DNA of 64,000 nucleotides from Peptostreptococcaceae bacterium. Lineage in GTDB: Bacteria > Bacillota > Clostridia > Peptostreptococcales > Peptostreptococcaceae. Both the position numbers and the translations under genes were made by a program. The stretch lies in contig CABIZO010000001.1 of the NCBI GenBank assembly GCA_902363255.1, positions 688,821-752,820 on the forward strand, in the 5' to 3' direction. Positions 61,147 through 64,000 of the stretch are shown here, piece after piece. Positions within the stretch are counted from its first letter, which is position 1; every line of letters begins with the position of its first letter. The notes beneath the pieces were generated by a model that saw only the letters and a list, made by a program, of their open reading frames with translations, had not been told where the DNA came from and did no database searches.

Positions 61147-63117
61147 ATGACAAATGAAAAGCCTATTATGTTACATAGTGATAGAGGATCTGTTTTTTCT
61201 GTATTTAGTGAAGATGAACTAAAAAATATGACTAAAAACAGTAATAGAAAGGTGGCTATATGTGGCAGAGTAAACAACAGTGGAATAGTTGACCTTCCAG
61301 AAGGTGCCACACTTGCAGATATTATAGAATTAGCTGGTGGAATATTAGACAAAAAAGATTTCAAAGCTGCACATGTGGGAGTTCCTCCTTATGGAAGATT
61401 CCTATGTAAAGAAGATTTAGATAAAGAGTTAGATTTTGCCTTATTTGATAATTATATAAGGGCAATTAATATACTATCAGAAGAAGATTGTATAGTTCAG
61501 TACTCTAAGTTTTATATAGATTCAGTAATTGGATTAATGCAAAGTGGGAAATCTTTAGAAGATTATGCTAAAATAAAAGATCCATTAGAGAGAATCTGGA
61601 GAATACTAGATAGAATAAGTAAGGGTAAATCAAATATGAGAGATGTATACTTACTTAGAACTTTGGCAGAACAAATAAAAGAAGATTTAAATCAAGAACA
61701 TAGTATCATAGAAGAGATTCTTAAAAACTTCTATGATGAAATTAGTGAGCATATAGAAGATGATAAATGTTACACTATGCAATGTAATAACTTGATTAAA
61801 CTTACTATAACAACAAAATGTATAGGGTGTGGTGCTTGTGCTAGAGTTTGTCCAGTAAGCTGTATATCTGGCGAACGTAAACAACGACATTACATTGACT
61901 ATACTAGATGTACTCATTGTGGTAGATGTGTATCTGTTTGTCCAGTAGATGCTATAACGGCAGGAGATAATACTTTGAAATTTATAAGAGATTTATCTAC
62001 TCCAAACAAGCTTGTAATAACTCAAATGGCACCTGCTGTTAGAGTTACAATAGGTGAAGCTTTTGGGTTTGGTCCTGGAGATAACGTTGAGAAAAAACTT
62101 GCAGCAGGGCTTAGAAAGTTAGGAGTTGACTATGTATTTGATACAACATGGGCTGCTGACTTAACAATAATGGAAGAAGCTGCAGAGTTACAAGATAGAT
62201 TAGAAAGGTATTTTGCAGGTGATAAAAGTGTAAAATTACCAATGCTAACATCATGCTGTCCAGCGTGGGTTAAATTCATAGAACAAAATTATGGGGATAT
62301 GCTAGATGTACCATCCAGTGCAAAATCACCTATGCAAATGTTCGCAACAGTAGCAAAGGATATTTGGGCAAAAGAAAAGGGATATAAAAGAGATGAAGTA
62401 ACTTCTGTTGCTATAATGCCTTGTATTGCAAAAAAATATGAAGCTTCAAGACCAGAGTTTTCTCGAGGTCTTAATTATGATGTGGATTATGTTATAACAA
62501 CAAGAGAGCTAATAAAGATCTTCCAAGATTCAGGTATTGATTTAAAAGAAATTGAAGAAGAAGAGATAGATCAAATACTTGGAGAATACACAGGTGGGGG
62601 TATTATATTTGGTAGAACTGGTGGTGTTATTGAATCAGCTCTAAGAACTGCTTTAGAAAATATGACAGGTAACAGACTTGATAAAATAGAGTTTGAATCT
62701 CTTAGAGGATGGGATGGATTTAGATCTTGTGAAGTAAATGTGGGAGATATAAAACTTAAAATAGGTGTTACTCATGGATTAGAAGAAGCAGGAAAAATGC
62801 TTGATAAGATAAGAAGTGGAGAAGAGTTTTATCATGCTATAGAAATTATGGCATGTCCAGGAGGATGTATAGGTGGTGGTGGCCAACCTAAAGTTAGAAA
62901 AAATAAAGATGAAGTTATAAAAAATAGAGGCGAAGGATTAAATAGTATAGATAGAAGTAAAGAGTTGAGAATTTCAAAAGAAAATCCAGCAGTTCAAGCC
63001 ATATATGACAAGTATTTAGATTATCCACTAAGTCATAAAGCTCATGAACTACTTCATACTAGATATTTTGCAAGACCTAAGTCGGATTTTAATATTAATA
63101 AGAATAATGAAATGTAA
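61147..63117 (+). CDS. [FeFe]-hydrogenase catalytic protein with N-terminal NuoF-like remnant
   Basis: A 656-aa hydrogenase. Residues 1-200 contain an SLBB-like segment (AICGRVNNSGIVDLPEG) and a helical part like the end of NuoF whose cluster Cys are mostly lost. Two [4Fe-4S] sites follow (CIGCGACARVCPVSC; CTHCGRCVSVCPVD). The H-cluster Cys are intact: C370/C371 in TSCCPAW, C426 in MPCIAKKYE, C570 and C574 in MACPGGCIGGGGQP. Evolves or oxidises H2 in fermentation. AAGGAG is 8 nt before the ATG at 61147; the GTG at 61126 lies upstream of that site. No HydB/HydC genes are adjacent. Confidence 0.9.
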   Translation: MTNEKPIMLHSDRGSVFSVFSEDELKNMTKNSNRKVAICGRVNNSGIVDLPEGATLADIIELAGGILDKKDFKAAHVGVPPYGRFLCKEDLDKELDFALFDNYIRAINILSEEDCIVQYSKFYIDSVIGLMQSGKSLEDYAKIKDPLERIWRILDRISKGKSNMRDVYLLRTLAEQIKEDLNQEHSIIEEILKNFYDEISEHIEDDKCYTMQCNNLIKLTITTKCIGCGACARVCPVSCISGERKQRHYIDYTRCTHCGRCVSVCPVDAITAGDNTLKFIRDLSTPNKLVITQMAPAVRVTIGEAFGFGPGDNVEKKLAAGLRKLGVDYVFDTTWAADLTIMEEAAELQDRLERYFAGDKSVKLPMLTSCCPAWVKFIEQNYGDMLDVPSSAKSPMQMFATVAKDIWAKEKGYKRDEVTSVAIMPCIAKKYEASRPEFSRGLNYDVDYVITTRELIKIFQDSGIDLKEIEEEEIDQILGEYTGGGIIFGRTGGVIESALRTALENMTGNRLDKIEFESLRGWDGFRSCEVNVGDIKLKIGVTHGLEEAGKMLDKIRSGEEFYHAIEIMACPGGCIGGGGQPKVRKNKDEVIKNRGEGLNSIDRSKELRISKENPAVQAIYDKYLDYPLSHKAHELLHTRYFARPKSDFNINKNNEM

Positions 63118-63149
63118 AATTAAAATTTTTTTAATTTGATTATTTTTAA

Positions 63150-63178
63150 GTCTATAGTAAATTTACTATAGGCTTTTT
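63150..63178 (+). terminator. Hydrogenase gene terminator
   Basis: Perfect palindrome CTATAGTAAATTTACTATAG (63152-63171) followed by GCTTTTTATTTT. Confidence 0.75.
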
Positions 63179-63322
63179 ATTTTCATAAATATAATTCGTA
63201 ACGATGTTCGTAAAAATGATATATAATATTCGTTTATATATGTATTATTATTTTATAAATTTAGATAAGATTTATATTTTTAAAATTATAGAAAAAATAA
63301 TAAAAAGAGTTTAAAAAAAGTG

Positions 63323-63351
63323 TTGACCAATATTTTTATAGGTGGTATAGT
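63323..63351 (+). promoter_or_regulatory. rRNA operon promoter P1
   Basis: TTGACC (63323-63328), 17-bp spacer, TATAGT (63346-63351). Confidence 0.8.
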
Positions 63352-63413
63352 AATACATGTCCTCAAGAACGGGGGCAAACATCTAAGAAATTAAAAAGTT
63401 TTGAAAAAAGATG

Positions 63414-63442
63414 TTGACATATAAAAACAGCTTTGGTAAAAT
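63414..63442 (+). promoter_or_regulatory. rRNA operon promoter P2
   Basis: TTGACA (63414-63419), 17-bp spacer, TAAAAT (63437-63442). It lies 135 bp before the mature 16S start; the leader contains AAAGAACTTTGAAAATTAAA, the usual clostridial pre-16S sequence. Confidence 0.85.
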
Positions 63443-63576
63443 AAAAAAAAGCTGAAACAAGCAAAGAACTTTGAAAATTAAACAGTAGGTTAACAATAAA
63501 TTAATTCTTTAAGAATTAAACACAAACAAACCAAGCCAGATATTCAGATAATGATTAGCTGAGCAATTGGACAACT

Positions 63577-64000
<424 letters not shown>

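Overview
This is a chromosomal segment of a low-GC, anaerobic, spore-forming member of the Clostridia. The start of a 16S rRNA gene at the right end reads as Peptostreptococcaceae, and from memory of family members it is closest to Terrisporobacter; the genus call is an inference. Strong AGGAGG-type ribosome sites, TTG/GTG starts, [FeFe]-hydrogenase, class I fumarase, spore photoproduct lyase and potABCD fit that placement. I found no mobile element, CRISPR array or tRNA gene.

Layout. 0-6 kb: Nudix hydrolase and Xaa-Pro aminopeptidase, then three tandem membrane-anchored alpha/beta hydrolase paralogues with a small BFD-type [2Fe-2S] protein between them. 6.3-11 kb: an overlapping three-gene GlpA-like/FAD oxidoreductase/DUF1667 operon, then a dicarboxylate/amino acid symporter broken by a one-base frameshift. 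11-14.3 kb: two secreted SH3b-only proteins and NAD kinase. 14.4-16.1 kb: a DUF2089 regulator plus membrane protein, a probable Fur-controlled small RNA, and a stand-alone ribosomal protein S4 paralogue whose promoter also carries a Fur-like box. 16.3-21.8 kb: a cysteine-rich region (DUF1540 protein, an unknown protein behind a sigma-K-type promoter, a five-gene Cys-rich operon and a further small protein), probably spore-surface components. 22-27.6 kb: YbaK, an MBOAT/DHHW polysaccharide O-acetylation pair, a spore photoproduct lyase homologue lacking its usual catalytic Cys, and an alpha/beta hydrolase lacking its nucleophile. 27.8-30.5 kb: fumarase AB and malic enzyme. 30.6-34.3 kb: TPP riboswitch and thiSFGH-tenI. 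34.4-41.9 kb: tandem-rhodanese lipoprotein, two octopine-dehydrogenase-family paralogues, CvfB, a GNAT and uridine kinase. 42-50 kb: bacterial PH-domain pair, MacB/Bce-like ABC transporter with its two-component system, DUF2812. 51-55.5 kb: a polyamine operon (XRE-cupin regulator, potABCD). 55.6-60.1 kb: RpiR regulator, PfkB kinase, fructose-type PTS and class II aldolase. 60.2-64 kb: SGNH hydrolase, [FeFe]-hydrogenase, tandem rRNA promoters and the 16S start.

The signals I find most likely to be new are (1) the Fur-box/promoter/terminator unit at 15.13-15.35 kb together with the metal-responsive-looking S4 paralogue beside it, and (2) the Cys-rich operon at 17.6-21.4 kb, which encodes two protein families with an internally repeated domain and no family I can name. 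All coordinates were read by eye. Family calls rest on motif recognition, not on database searches.
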